64,000 nucleotides of DNA from positions 62,001 through 126,000 of the forward strand of contig CAWDUO010000001.1 in NCBI GenBank assembly GCA_963805475.1. The letters run 5' to 3'. The position numbers and the translations under genes were made by a program. Within the stretch, counting starts at the first letter, position 1. Every line of letters starts with the position of its first letter. The DNA comes from VRUE01 sp963805475 (GTDB taxonomy: Bacteria > Actinomycetota > Thermoleophilia > Solirubrobacterales > 70-9). The notes beneath the pieces were generated by a model that saw only the letters and a program-made list of their open reading frames with translations, was not told the origin of the DNA and did not search any database. Positions 31,458 to 39,833 of the stretch are shown here, one piece after another.

Positions 31458-32742
31458 ATGAAAAGACCCTCCGCATCCTGGCGATCTCGCGGATCTTGCC
31501 GCGCGGGCGGATGCGCCGCGAGAGGACCATCTTCAGCGGGCTCGCTTCAGGCTTGCCCATCGAGACGAAGTCGCCCCAGCTGGCCTCGATCGTCAGCGTC
31601 GGGTCGGGCGCTTCGCCCGGCTCAGCGCGGGTCGAGCCGTTGTCGATCGTCAACAGCCAGGGATCGGCGTCGTCGAAGCGGTACTGGTAGACGAGCGGCG
31701 AGCCGTTGGCGGCGGCCGGGTCGGCGACCCGGGTGACGATGTCGAAGTACAGGCGCTGGATCTCCGGCGAGGCGCTCGGCGGCGGGCCGTCGGGCGGGCC
31801 GAGCACGCCGGCCTCCATCAGCTTCACCTGCCGTGCCGCGACTTCCTCCGGCGAGGCCTCGGGATCGAAGGGGAAGACGCCGGGCGGCATCTCCTCGGTC
31901 GGGTAGCCGATCGTCCGCCAGCGCTGGCGGATCAGTTTCAGCCCGAAGGCGAAGATGTCCTCGAGGCTGAAGCCGTAGCACTCGGTGTAGGAGCGGTCCA
32001 TCCCAGGCGGGTAGAACACCGCCGGGCCGTAAGGCAGCGTCTCGCGCAGCAGCTCGACCACCGCGGCGCGGTTCTCCTCCCAGCCCGGCGCCCCTTCGGC
32101 CAGCAGCTCGGAGAGCACCTTGACGCCGAAGCCGATGTGGCGCTGCTCGTCCTTGGAGACGTTGCCCATGCCCTCGCTGAAGCCCGGCATCGTTTCCTTC
32201 GAGGCGAAGAAGTCCTCGATGAAGTGCTGGCCGGGCTGGGCGAGGCTGCCCTCGACGATCAGGTGGTAGAGGGTGATCGCCTGCGCGTACTTGGGCAGCG
32301 AGCGGTCCTTGCGCAGCTCCTCGGCCATCCGGTCGAGCCGGTCGAAGATCCCGCGGTAGCCCCAGTTGAGCTGCGGCAGGGTGGAGGAGAGGGTCTGTCC
32401 GATCGAGTCGCCGCCGACCCCGATCACCTCCTTGAAGAAGCGGTGGAAGAAGATCGAGTGACGGACCTCGTCGACCTGCTGGGTGGCGAGGAAGTAGGAC
32501 TGCTCCTCGGTCGGCGCGGCGGTGACGTAGGGGGCGAGGGTGTCGGCCACCCGGTCCTCGCCGTAGTAGAACATCGAGTAGATCCACATCGCCGAGCGCC
32601 GCTGGATCTCGCTCAGCGCCTCCCAGCCGGCGCGGTCGGCGGAGAAGTCGAGGTCATAGGCGCTCCACTGCCCCTGCTCCCAGCGCTTGTAGAGATCCTC
32701 GTAGGTGACGTTGTCCATCAGGCTCTGGGACGCGACGCTCAT
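31456..32742 (-). CDS. R2-like ligand-binding oxidase fused to SCP2 domain
   Basis: This 428-residue protein joins two modules. Residues about 1-300 are a ferritin-like dimetal carboxylate oxidase related to ribonucleotide reductase R2: EDRVADTL, QQVDEVRHSIFFHRF and KDEQRHIGFG supply the glutamate and E-x-x-H ligands, as in R2lox proteins that hold a Mn/Fe cofactor and a bound fatty acid. Residues about 325-428 look like an SCP2 sterol-carrier domain. Oxidation of a lipid or hydrocarbon is likely. ATG 32742 has a good GAAGGAG site. A TetR-type operator sits about 50 bp upstream, overlapping the end of the acyl-CoA ligase gene. Confidence 0.82.
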   Translation of the reverse strand: MSVASQSLMDNVTYEDLYKRWEQGQWSAYDLDFSADRAGWEALSEIQRRSAMWIYSMFYYGEDRVADTLAPYVTAAPTEEQSYFLATQQVDEVRHSIFFHRFFKEVIGVGGDSIGQTLSSTLPQLNWGYRGIFDRLDRMAEELRKDRSLPKYAQAITLYHLIVEGSLAQPGQHFIEDFFASKETMPGFSEGMGNVSKDEQRHIGFGVKVLSELLAEGAPGWEENRAAVVELLRETLPYGPAVFYPPGMDRSYTECYGFSLEDIFAFGLKLIRQRWRTIGYPTEEMPPGVFPFDPEASPEEVAARQVKLMEAGVLGPPDGPPPSASPEIQRLYFDIVTRVADPAAANGSPLVYQYRFDDADPWLLTIDNGSTRAEPGEAPDPTLTIEASWGDFVSMGKPEASPLKMVLSRRIRPRGKIREIARMRRVFS

Positions 32743-32782
32743 GGTGCTCCTTCGGGCTGGGGGATGGGGGCTGCCTCGCAGG

Positions 32783-34342
32783 TTAGCGCGACACTGGCTG
32801 GTCAGCCAGTTTCGTCGGCGTCTCGATCTCGCGCTTGAGGATCTTGCCGGTCGGGCCCTTGGGCAGCTCGTCGAGAAACCAGACCAGGCGCGGGTACTTG
32901 TAGGCGGCGATGCGGTCCTTGACGTAGGCGCTGACCTCCTCGGGGGAGAGCGACTCGCCCTCCATGAGGACAACCGCGGCGCCGATCTCCTCGCCCCACT
33001 CGTCGTGCGGCACTCCGACCACGGCCGCTTCGCGGATCTTCGGATGCTCGTAGAGGACCTCCTCGACCTCGCGCGGGTAGACGTTGTAGCCGCCGCGGAT
33101 GATCAGGTCCTTCTTGCGGTCGACGATGTGGAAGTAGCCGTCCTCGTCGACGCGGGCCATGTCGCCGCTGTGGAACCAGCCGCCGCGCATCGCCTCGGCG
33201 GTCGCGTCGGGTCGCCGCCAGTAGCCCTTCATGATGTTGTGGCCGCGGATGACGATCTCGCCGACCTCGCCCTGGGGAACCTCTGCGTCGTCCTCGTCGA
33301 CGACCTTCATCTCGACCCCTTCGATCGGGGTGCCGATCGAGCCGGCCTTGCGCTCGCGGTCGGGGTGGTTGGAGCAGGCGACCGGCGAGGTCTCCGAGAG
33401 GCCGTAGCCCTCCATCACCTTCGCCCCGAAGGCGTCTTCGAAGCCGCGCAGCACCTCGACCGGCATCGAGGCGCCGCCGGTGATGCAGGTGCGCAGGGCG
33501 GAGGTGTCGTAGCTCTCGCGCTCGGGGTGGTGGAGGAGCGCGCCGAACATCGTCGGCACGCCGTAGAAGTGGGTGACGCGGTCGCGCTGCATCGTCGCCA
33601 GCGCCTCGCCGGGGTCGAATTTGGGCACCAGGGTGAGGCAGGCGCCGACTTTCAGCGAGGCGTTCATCGCCACCGTCTGGCCGAAGGAGTGGAAGAGCGG
33701 CAGGGCGCCGAGGACGACGTCGCCAGGCTGGATCTCGCTCGTCGTGCGGGCGCTCACGTCCGCGTTGCGCAGGAGGTTGGCGTGGGTCAGCTCGGCTCCC
33801 TTCGGCTTGCCGGTCGTCCCCGAGGTGTAGAGGATCACCGCCGTGTCGCCATCCTCCGTCTCCACCACCCCCGTTCGACTGTTCCTTTTCGTCGCTATCC
33901 GACGAAAAGGAACAGCTGAATCGTGTTTGGCGAGGAGTGCGGCGAAGGTCTCGGGCTCGACCTCGATCGGGTTGGCGGCGGCGTCTTCGGCGCCGGCCCG
34001 CGCCTCCGCGGCGAAGCCGTGCCAGGCGAGCAGCAGCTTCGCCCCCGAGTCCTCGAGGTAGAAGGCGATCTCGCGCCGCTTCAGCAGCACGTTCATCGGC
34101 ACGACGATCGCCCCCGCCCGCAGCACCCCGTAGTAGGCGACGGGGAACTCCGGCACGTTGGGCAGCATCACGCCGACCCGGTCGCCCCGCTCGAGGCCCC
34201 GCTCCCGCAGCAGCGCCGCCAGCCGGGCGCTGCGCTCGTCGAGCTCGCCGTAGCTCAGCTCGACCGCGCCCAGGCGAATCGCCGGCGCGTCGGGAGAGCG
34301 CGCCGCGCTCTCGGTGAGTGTCGAAGCGAGGTTCGTCCCCAT
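32783..34342 (-). CDS. Long-chain acyl-CoA ligase (FadD-like)
   Basis: This 519-residue AMP-forming ligase has the ATP loop YTSGTTGKPKGAE (about residues 168-180), GYGLSETSP, the hinge region and the C-terminal catalytic lysine motif PTGKILKRE. It activates a fatty or other carboxylic acid as its CoA thioester. A palindromic element is carried in frame at about residues 141-157, between the N-terminal subdomain and the ATP loop, where family members vary in length. The R2lox-SCP2 gene starts 40 bp downstream on the same strand, so the ligase and oxidase may act on the same lipid. Confidence 0.88.
   Translation of the reverse strand: MGTNLASTLTESAARSPDAPAIRLGAVELSYGELDERSARLAALLRERGLERGDRVGVMLPNVPEFPVAYYGVLRAGAIVVPMNVLLKRREIAFYLEDSGAKLLLAWHGFAAEARAGAEDAAANPIEVEPETFAALLAKHDSAVPFRRIATKRNSRTGVVETEDGDTAVILYTSGTTGKPKGAELTHANLLRNADVSARTTSEIQPGDVVLGALPLFHSFGQTVAMNASLKVGACLTLVPKFDPGEALATMQRDRVTHFYGVPTMFGALLHHPERESYDTSALRTCITGGASMPVEVLRGFEDAFGAKVMEGYGLSETSPVACSNHPDRERKAGSIGTPIEGVEMKVVDEDDAEVPQGEVGEIVIRGHNIMKGYWRRPDATAEAMRGGWFHSGDMARVDEDGYFHIVDRKKDLIIRGGYNVYPREVEEVLYEHPKIREAAVVGVPHDEWGEEIGAAVVLMEGESLSPEEVSAYVKDRIAAYKYPRLVWFLDELPKGPTGKILKREIETPTKLADQPVSR
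32793..32810. promoter_or_regulatory. Perfect TGGCTGG-type operator upstream of R2lox-SCP2
   Basis: ACTGGCTG-GT-CAGCCAGT is a perfect 8 bp dyad. It overlaps the last codons of the acyl-CoA ligase gene and lies 51 bp upstream of the R2lox ATG. A TAACCT hexamer just downstream could be the -10 box, which would place the dyad over the -35 region. Confidence 0.65.
33874..33920. repeat. In-frame palindromic element in acyl-CoA ligase gene
   Basis: CTGTTCCTTTTCGTCG (33879-33894) and its exact complement (33900-33915) form a perfect 16 bp stem around the loop CTATC; weaker pairing extends to 33874 and 33920. In the gene it encodes residues resembling VPFRRIATKRNS. A near-identical copy lies at 59529-59579 between two other genes, showing that this is a dispersed element rather than a property of the ligase. 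Confidence 0.8.
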
Positions 34343-34390
34343 GACCCGGGCTCAGCATAGACGCCGACCGCGGCTCTAGCATCGGCTGCG

Positions 34391-35020
34391 ATGAGCTTCC
34401 TCGACCTGACGCTGCAGGCGACCGTCTCGCTCGTCTTCCTGATCGATCCGTTCACCCGCGCGGTCTTCTTCCGCCTGTTGACCGAGAACGAGCCGGATCG
34501 GCGGCCGGAATACGTCGTCAAGCTGATGACGACGATCGCGATCCTGCTCGGCGGCTCGGCGCTGATCGGCAAGCAGCTGCTCGACCTGATCGGCATCGAC
34601 CTGAACGCGTTCGGGATCGTCGGCGGCGTGGTCCTGGTCCTGATGGGCTTCGAGATGCTGCTCGGGGGCGAGCCGAGCCGCGCCCAGGGCGGCGAGGCGG
34701 CGCGCGAGGAGGAGCGCCCGCCGAGCGCCGCCGACCAGATCGTCGTCCCCTACGCGATCCCGTTCATGGCCGGTCCCGGAGCGATCACCGCGGTGATCAC
34801 GATCGCCTCCTCGAGCAGCGGCTGGGACGGCGTCTGGGCGGCGCTGATCGCGGTCGCGGTGGTCGTCGCGCTGATCCCCGTCGGCCACCTCTACCTGGTC
34901 AAGAAGATGAACTTCTCCGAGCAGACGATGAGCCTGATGACCAAGTTCGGCGGCCTCCTGGTGGCGACGATCGGCACCCAGCTGCTGCTCTCCGGCATCA
35001 AGGGCTACTTTGGCATCTGA
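34391..35020 (+). CDS. MarC-family integral membrane protein
   Basis: This 209-residue protein has about six membrane segments and MarC/UPF0056 features: LIDPFTRAVFF near the N terminus and PYAIPFMAGPGAITAVI in the middle, which resembles the family's P-x-x-P-G-I motif. The cytoplasmic loop (about residues 95-118) is unusually charged, with Glu, Arg and Ala. The function of the family is not established. It is divergent from the acyl-CoA ligase gene. Confidence 0.82.
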   Translation: MSFLDLTLQATVSLVFLIDPFTRAVFFRLLTENEPDRRPEYVVKLMTTIAILLGGSALIGKQLLDLIGIDLNAFGIVGGVVLVLMGFEMLLGGEPSRAQGGEAAREEERPPSAADQIVVPYAIPFMAGPGAITAVITIASSSSGWDGVWAALIAVAVVVALIPVGHLYLVKKMNFSEQTMSLMTKFGGLLVATIGTQLLLSGIKGYFGI

Positions 35021-35029
35021 GGCGCGGCT

Positions 35030-36418
35030 TCAGCCGAGCTTCGGGCTCTGCCAGGGCTGAGCGAGGCGGTTCGCCAGGTCCTCGGCCAGGCCCTCGATCG
35101 GGACCCTCGTCTGCTCCAGGGAGTCGCGGTCGCGCAGGGTGACCGTGCCGTCCTCCATCGTCTGGTGGTCGACGGTGACGCCCCAAGGGGTGCCGATCTC
35201 GTCCTGGCGGCGGTAGCGCTTGCCGATCGAGCCGCCCTCGTCGAACTCGGCGGGGACGCGCCGGCGGACCTGCTCGAAGACCTCGCGCGCCTTCTCCGCC
35301 AGGCCGTCCTTGGAGACCAGCGGCAGCACCGCGGCCTTGACCGGGGCGAGGCGGGGATGGAGGCGCAGCACCGTGCGCTCGCGCCCCTCGACCTCCTCGA
35401 CCTCGTAGGAGTCGACGAGGAAGGCGAGGGTCGCCCGGTCGGCGCCCGCCGCCGGCTCGATCACGTGGGGCACGTAGCGCTCTTTGGTCTGCTGGTCGAA
35501 GTACTCGAGCTTCTCGCCGCTGAACTTCGTGTGCTGCTTGAGGTCGAAGTCGCCGCGGTTGGCGATCCCCTCCAGCTCCGACCAGCCGATCGGGAAGAGG
35601 TACTCGATGTCGCTGGTCGCCGAGGAGTAGTGGGAGAGCTCCTCGGGGCCGTGCGCGCGCACGCGCAGGAATTCGGGCCGGATTCCCAGCTCGGTGTACC
35701 AGCGCTCGCGCTCCTCCATCCAGGCCCGGTGCCACCTTTCGGCTTCGGCCGGCGGGACGAAGAACTCCATCTCCATCTGCTCGAACTCGCGCGTGCGGAA
35801 GATGAAGTTGCCCGGCGTGATCTCGTTGCGGAAGGACTTGCCGATCTGGGCGATGCCGAAGGGCGGCTTCTTGCGGGCGAAGCTCATCACGTTCTTGAAG
35901 TTGATGAAGATGCCCTGCGCGGTCTCCGGCCGCAGGTAGACCTCCGAGCCCTCGTCGGCGACCGGCCCGACGTGGGTCTCGAACATCAGGTTGAACTGGC
36001 GCGGCTCGCTCAGCTCGCCGCCGCACTCCGGGCAGCGCAGCTCCGCCTCGGGGTCGCCGCCCTCGGCCTCGACCGCCTCGCGCAGATGGTCCTCGCGCCA
36101 GCGCCGCTTGCACTTGCCGAGGCACTGGACGAGCGGATCGGTGAAGCCCTCGAGGTGGCCCGAGGCCTCCCAGACGCGCGGGTGCTGGAGGATCGCCGAG
36201 TCGAGCGCGACGACGTCGTCGCGGTCCTGCAGCATCGCCCGCCACCACTCGGCCTTGACGTTGTTCTTCAGCAGCACGCCGTAGTGGCCGTAGTCGTAGG
36301 TCGAGCCGAGCCCGCCGTAGATCTCAGACGAGGGGAAGACGAAGCCGCGCCGCTTGCACAGCGCGACGATCTCCTCCATTGTCGTCTCGGTCGCGGTCTC
36401 CTGCCCGCCGTCAGCCAT
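35030..36418 (-). CDS. glyS: Glycyl-tRNA synthetase, dimeric class II
   Basis: This 462-residue enzyme charges tRNA-Gly. It shows class II motif 1 and 2 regions (YLRPETAQGIFINFKN, GKSFRNEITPGNFIFRTREF) and the ATP-binding motif 3 equivalent. A zinc-like pair of cysteines (RCPECGGEL) lies in the insertion domain, and a C-terminal anticodon-binding domain starts near LRLHPRLAPVKAAVLPL. The length matches the bacterial alpha2 (GlyQS) type. It is divergent from fmdB with 37 bp between starts. Confidence 0.95.
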   Translation of the reverse strand: MADGGQETATETTMEEIVALCKRRGFVFPSSEIYGGLGSTYDYGHYGVLLKNNVKAEWWRAMLQDRDDVVALDSAILQHPRVWEASGHLEGFTDPLVQCLGKCKRRWREDHLREAVEAEGGDPEAELRCPECGGELSEPRQFNLMFETHVGPVADEGSEVYLRPETAQGIFINFKNVMSFARKKPPFGIAQIGKSFRNEITPGNFIFRTREFEQMEMEFFVPPAEAERWHRAWMEERERWYTELGIRPEFLRVRAHGPEELSHYSSATSDIEYLFPIGWSELEGIANRGDFDLKQHTKFSGEKLEYFDQQTKERYVPHVIEPAAGADRATLAFLVDSYEVEEVEGRERTVLRLHPRLAPVKAAVLPLVSKDGLAEKAREVFEQVRRRVPAEFDEGGSIGKRYRRQDEIGTPWGVTVDHQTMEDGTVTLRDRDSLEQTRVPIEGLAEDLANRLAQPWQSPKLG

Positions 36419-36455
36419 GCCGGAACCGTACCGGCTGCGATAATCCGCGCGCCCG

Positions 36456-36770
36456 ATGCCGATCTACGAGTACAAGTGCGCCAACGGCCACGTCTTCGAC
36501 GTGATCCAGAGGATGAGCGACGAGCCGCTGACCGAGTGCCAGGAGTGCGGCGCCCCGGCCGAGCGCGTCCTGCACCCGGTGGCGATCCACTTCAAGGGCT
36601 CGGGCTTCCACAACACCGACTACAAGACGAAGAAGGCCGGCGCCGCGGGCGGCGAGTCGAAGGACGGCGGCGGCGAGTCCAAGGACGGCGGCGGCGAGTC
36701 GAAGAGCGACTCGAAGCCCTCGGAGAGCAAGCCGAGCGACTCGAAGGCCGCCGCCGCGGCCAGCGACTAG
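36456..36770 (+). CDS. FmdB-family zinc ribbon protein
   Basis: This 104-residue protein has the FmdB N-terminal domain: MPIYEYKCANGHVFDVIQ, then CQECGAPAERVLHPV, giving a C4-type zinc ribbon except that one position is shown as CANGH. The C-terminal half is low-complexity, with tandem ESKDGGG repeats and a Ser/Lys/Ala tail, probably disordered. The family is often called a regulatory protein on weak evidence. Its stop overlaps the convergent LCP gene stop. Confidence 0.85.
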   Translation: MPIYEYKCANGHVFDVIQRMSDEPLTECQECGAPAERVLHPVAIHFKGSGFHNTDYKTKKAGAAGGESKDGGGESKDGGGESKSDSKPSESKPSDSKAAAAASD

Positions 36771-38005
36771 CCCATCAGCTTCTTGACCGCGCGGCGGCGT
36801 TCGGAGTCGGGCACTTCGATCGAGCCTCCGGGACCGGGCGAGCAGCCGGAGTTCGCCCCGGCGCAGAGCACGTCGGCCTTGCTTTCGCCGCCGATCGCCG
36901 CCGAGAGGATCAGCTGCGGCATCGTGAAGAAGCCCATGTCGCTGACGAAGGCCTTCGGCGCGTCCCAGCCGATCATCGGGCCGTGGATGAAGTTGTAGGG
37001 CAGGCGCAGCGGGTCGGTGAGGCGGTCCTTGATCCCGGCGATCACCGCCTGCTGGGCAGCCTCGCGATCGAAGTCGCTGTAGCCGAGCGTGTAGGCGCTG
37101 CGGCCCGGGCCCGGGCATTCGCTCGGCTCGCGGATGCGCGAGTAGATCAAGGCCTTTTCGCCGTCGAGCGTGTTCTCGCCCTTGCCCAGCCGCAGCGTGA
37201 AGCCGCCCTGGCCACCGCCGGCGCCGCCGGAGATGTCGGCGCAGATCTTGTGCGGCACGTTCACCTTCACGCCGCCGACCGCGTCGATCAGGTCTTCGAA
37301 GCCGGTGAAGTCGACGATCGCGACGTGGTCGATTTCGACCCCGAGGAAGTCTTCGACCGCTTCGATCTGCGCCGCGGCGCCGCCGAAGGAGTAGGCGGCG
37401 TTGATCTTCTGCGGGCTCTGCCCGGGGATTTCGGCGTAGCTGTCGCGCGGGATCGAGAGTTTGCGGAAGGCGCCGCCGCCGGCGCGGATCAGCATCAGCG
37501 TGTCGGCGCGGTATTCGCCGGCTTCGCAGCCGTCGTGCGGAGCGTCGCCGTGCGACTGCTGTTCGAAGCACTTCTGCTTGTGGGGCGCGCCGGGCTCCTT
37601 GGTGTCGGGCGGGCGGGCATCCGTGCCGAGCACGAGGATCGTCTGCGCGCTGGGCAGCAGGAAGGGGTTGCCGTGCAGCTTCGACTTCGCTTCCCCGGAG
37701 AGCTTGAAGGCCTGGATCTGGGCGGAGACGGCGAAGGCGAGGAAGCTGAGCAGGACCCAGCCGAGCGCCGCGATGCCGATCCATTTCAGCGCCCGGCGCA
37801 TGCCTGGGCGGGGGCCGCGGGGGCGGCGCCGGCCGCGCTCGCGCCCTGGCGCGCCCGGGCGCCCGGGCGGCTTCGGAGCCCCCGACCCCCGCTCGCGCAG
37901 GCTCGGTAGCTCGGGCTTGCGCAGGCGCGAGAAGATCCCCCGCCGGGCCTTGTAGACCTTGTAGTCGGGCGGGCCCTGCGGCCGCTGTTCTCCGTTGCCT
38001 GCCAT
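36767..38005 (-). CDS. LytR-CpsA-Psr (LCP) family protein
   Basis: LCP proteins attach polyprenyl-linked polymers such as arabinogalactan or teichoic-acid-like glycans to peptidoglycan. This one has 412 residues: a basic, proline-rich cytoplasmic tail, one membrane segment (about residues 75-95) and the extracellular LCP domain with ILVLGTDARP, ADTLMLIRAG, LSIPRDSYAEIPG, KINAAYSFGG and IYSRIREPS motifs, including the arginines that hold pyrophosphate. ATG 38005 (MAGNGEQ) is preferred over 38023 because the latter overlaps the divergent glucokinase start. Confidence 0.88.
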   Translation of the reverse strand: MAGNGEQRPQGPPDYKVYKARRGIFSRLRKPELPSLRERGSGAPKPPGRPGAPGRERGRRRPRGPRPGMRRALKWIGIAALGWVLLSFLAFAVSAQIQAFKLSGEAKSKLHGNPFLLPSAQTILVLGTDARPPDTKEPGAPHKQKCFEQQSHGDAPHDGCEAGEYRADTLMLIRAGGGAFRKLSIPRDSYAEIPGQSPQKINAAYSFGGAAAQIEAVEDFLGVEIDHVAIVDFTGFEDLIDAVGGVKVNVPHKICADISGGAGGGQGGFTLRLGKGENTLDGEKALIYSRIREPSECPGPGRSAYTLGYSDFDREAAQQAVIAGIKDRLTDPLRLPYNFIHGPMIGWDAPKAFVSDMGFFTMPQLILSAAIGGESKADVLCAGANSGCSPGPGGSIEVPDSERRRAVKKLMG

Positions 38006-38021
38006 GAAAGAGTTAGGGATC

Positions 38022-38993
38022 ATGCCGACTCAGCCGGAAGCGATAGGCGTCGACCTGGGCGGCACCAAGATGCTGCTCGGCGTCCTCGACCAGGACTCGA
38101 AGACAGTCTGGGAGAGTCGCGAGCGCTCCGCCGGGGAGAGCGAGGAGGAGCTGGTCGAGCTGCTCGTGCGCGAGATCGAGGCGGCGCGCGCCGCGCGCCC
38201 GGGCGTGCGGGCGGTCGGCATGGGCATCCCGGCGACGATCGACCACGACAGGGGCGTGGCGATCGGCGCGGTCAACCTGCCGATCGCCGACCTGCCGATC
38301 CGCGACCTGGTGCGGGAGCGCACCGGCCTGCCGGCCTTCGTCGACAACGACGCCAACGTCGCCGCGCTCGCCGAGCACCAGCTCGGCGCCGCCCGCGGCG
38401 CCCGCAACGCGGTGATGCTGACGATCGGCACCGGGATCGGCGGCGGCCTGATCCTCGGCGGCGAGGTCTACCGCGGCGCTACCGGCGCCGGCGCCGAGCT
38501 GGGCCACGTGGTGATCCAGATGGACGGCCCCGCCTGCCAGGGCAACTGCCCCAACCACGGCTGCGTCGAGGCGCTCGCCTCGGGGACCGCGCTCGGTCGC
38601 GAGGGCGCGGCGGCGGCCGAAAGCCACCCCGAGTCGGCGCTCGGCAGGCTGCACGCGGAAGGCGAGCCGGTCGACGGCAAGGCGGTGACGCTGGCCGCCC
38701 AGGCGGGCGACGAGGTCGCGATCGGCGTCTTCGAGCTGATCGGCACGCGGCTCGGCGTCGCCCTCGCCAGCTTCGCCAACGTCTTCGAGCCGGAGACGAT
38801 CGTGATCGGCGGCGGCGTGATCGCCGCCGGCGACCTGCTGCTCGATTCGGCCCGGCGCGAGCTCGCGGCGCGGGCCCTGAGGCCGATGAACTCGATCCCG
38901 GTCGTCGCGGCCGAGCTGGGTGAGGACGCGGGCATGATCGGCGCCGCCGCGATGGCGCGGATCGAGCTGGAGAAGACGGAGAAGGCGAGCTGA
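38022..38993 (+). CDS. glk: ROK-family glucokinase
   Basis: This 323-residue sugar kinase has the ATP-binding GVDLGGTK at its N terminus, the catalytic aspartate segment NDANVAALAEHQLG, GTGIGGGL, and the ROK zinc motif with H and three cysteines (GHVVIQMDG, then CQGNCPNHGCVEALASG). It most likely makes glucose 6-phosphate. ATG 38022 is only 16 bp from the divergent LCP start. The stop overlaps the rsmI ATG by one base. Confidence 0.9.
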   Translation: MPTQPEAIGVDLGGTKMLLGVLDQDSKTVWESRERSAGESEEELVELLVREIEAARAARPGVRAVGMGIPATIDHDRGVAIGAVNLPIADLPIRDLVRERTGLPAFVDNDANVAALAEHQLGAARGARNAVMLTIGTGIGGGLILGGEVYRGATGAGAELGHVVIQMDGPACQGNCPNHGCVEALASGTALGREGAAAAESHPESALGRLHAEGEPVDGKAVTLAAQAGDEVAIGVFELIGTRLGVALASFANVFEPETIVIGGGVIAAGDLLLDSARRELAARALRPMNSIPVVAAELGEDAGMIGAAAMARIELEKTEKAS

Positions 38994-39820
38994 TGCCGGG
39001 GTCGCTGATCGTCTGCCCGACCCCGATCGGCAACCTCGACGACATCACGATCCGCGTCCGCGACGCCCTGGTCGCAGCCGATTTCGTCGCCTGCGAGGAC
39101 ACGCGGCGAACCGGCGGCCTGCTCGACAAGCTCGGCATCCGCCCGGCGCCGCCGCTGGTCTCGATCCACGAGGGAAACGAAGCCGCGCGCGCGGTCGAGC
39201 TGGCGCAGCGGGTCGAACGCGGCGACGTCGTCGCGCTCGTCTCCGACGCCGGCATGCCGGCGATCTCCGACCCCGGCTTCCGCCTGATCCGCCGCTGCAT
39301 CGACCGCAACCTCGAGGTCACGGTCCTGCCGGGCCCCTCGGTCGTGCCGGCGGCGCTCGTCGCCTCCGGCCTGCCGACCGACCGCTGGCGCTTCGAGGGC
39401 TTCCTGCCGAAGCGCTCGGGCGAGATGGAGCGGGTGCTGCGCTCGACCGAGACCGTCGTCGCCTTCGAGTCGCCGCGCCGGGTCGGCGACTCGCTCGCGG
39501 CGCTGGCGGCGATCGCCCCGGACCGCCCGGCGGCCGTCGTCCGCGAGCTGACCAAGATGCACGAGGAGGTCTCGCGCGCCACCCTGGCCGAGCTGGCGCG
39601 GCGCTTCCGCGGCGACGTCAAGGGCGAGATCGTGCTGGTGATCGCGCCCGCCTCCTCCGATGACCACGGACAGGACGTCGCCTTCGCCGTCGACGCGCTG
39701 CGCCACCTGGTCCAGTCGGGCGCCCGCCCGCGCGCCGCCGCCAGCGTCGTCGCGGCCCTCACCGGCACCCGCGCCAACGACCTGTACCGCGCCCTCACCG
39801 GCCGCGAGCCGCGCCGGTAG
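38993..39820 (+). CDS. rsmI: 16S rRNA 2'-O-ribose methyltransferase RsmI
   Basis: This 275-residue SAM-dependent methyltransferase of the tetrapyrrole-methylase fold modifies C1402 of 16S rRNA. Its signature segments are CPTPIGNLDDIT, CEDTRRTGGLL, VSDAGMPAISDPG and LPGPSVVPAALVASGLP. The C-terminal tail of about 40 residues is Ala/Arg-rich. It follows the glucokinase with a one-base overlap and precedes metG by 13 bp. Confidence 0.95.
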   Translation: MPGSLIVCPTPIGNLDDITIRVRDALVAADFVACEDTRRTGGLLDKLGIRPAPPLVSIHEGNEAARAVELAQRVERGDVVALVSDAGMPAISDPGFRLIRRCIDRNLEVTVLPGPSVVPAALVASGLPTDRWRFEGFLPKRSGEMERVLRSTETVVAFESPRRVGDSLAALAAIAPDRPAAVVRELTKMHEEVSRATLAELARRFRGDVKGEIVLVIAPASSDDHGQDVAFAVDALRHLVQSGARPRAAASVVAALTGTRANDLYRALTGREPRR

Positions 39821-39833
39821 CCTGGCGAACGCC

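Noticed and set aside
36640..36740. Tandem repeat in the fmdB gene (ESKDGGG units)
   Set aside because: It is a short low-complexity tail encoding a disordered region, common in this family, and not an independent element.
38006..38023. Upstream start for the LCP protein at 38023 (MIPNSF)
   Set aside because: That ATG overlaps the divergent glucokinase start codon; ATG 38005 gives a normal LCP N terminus.
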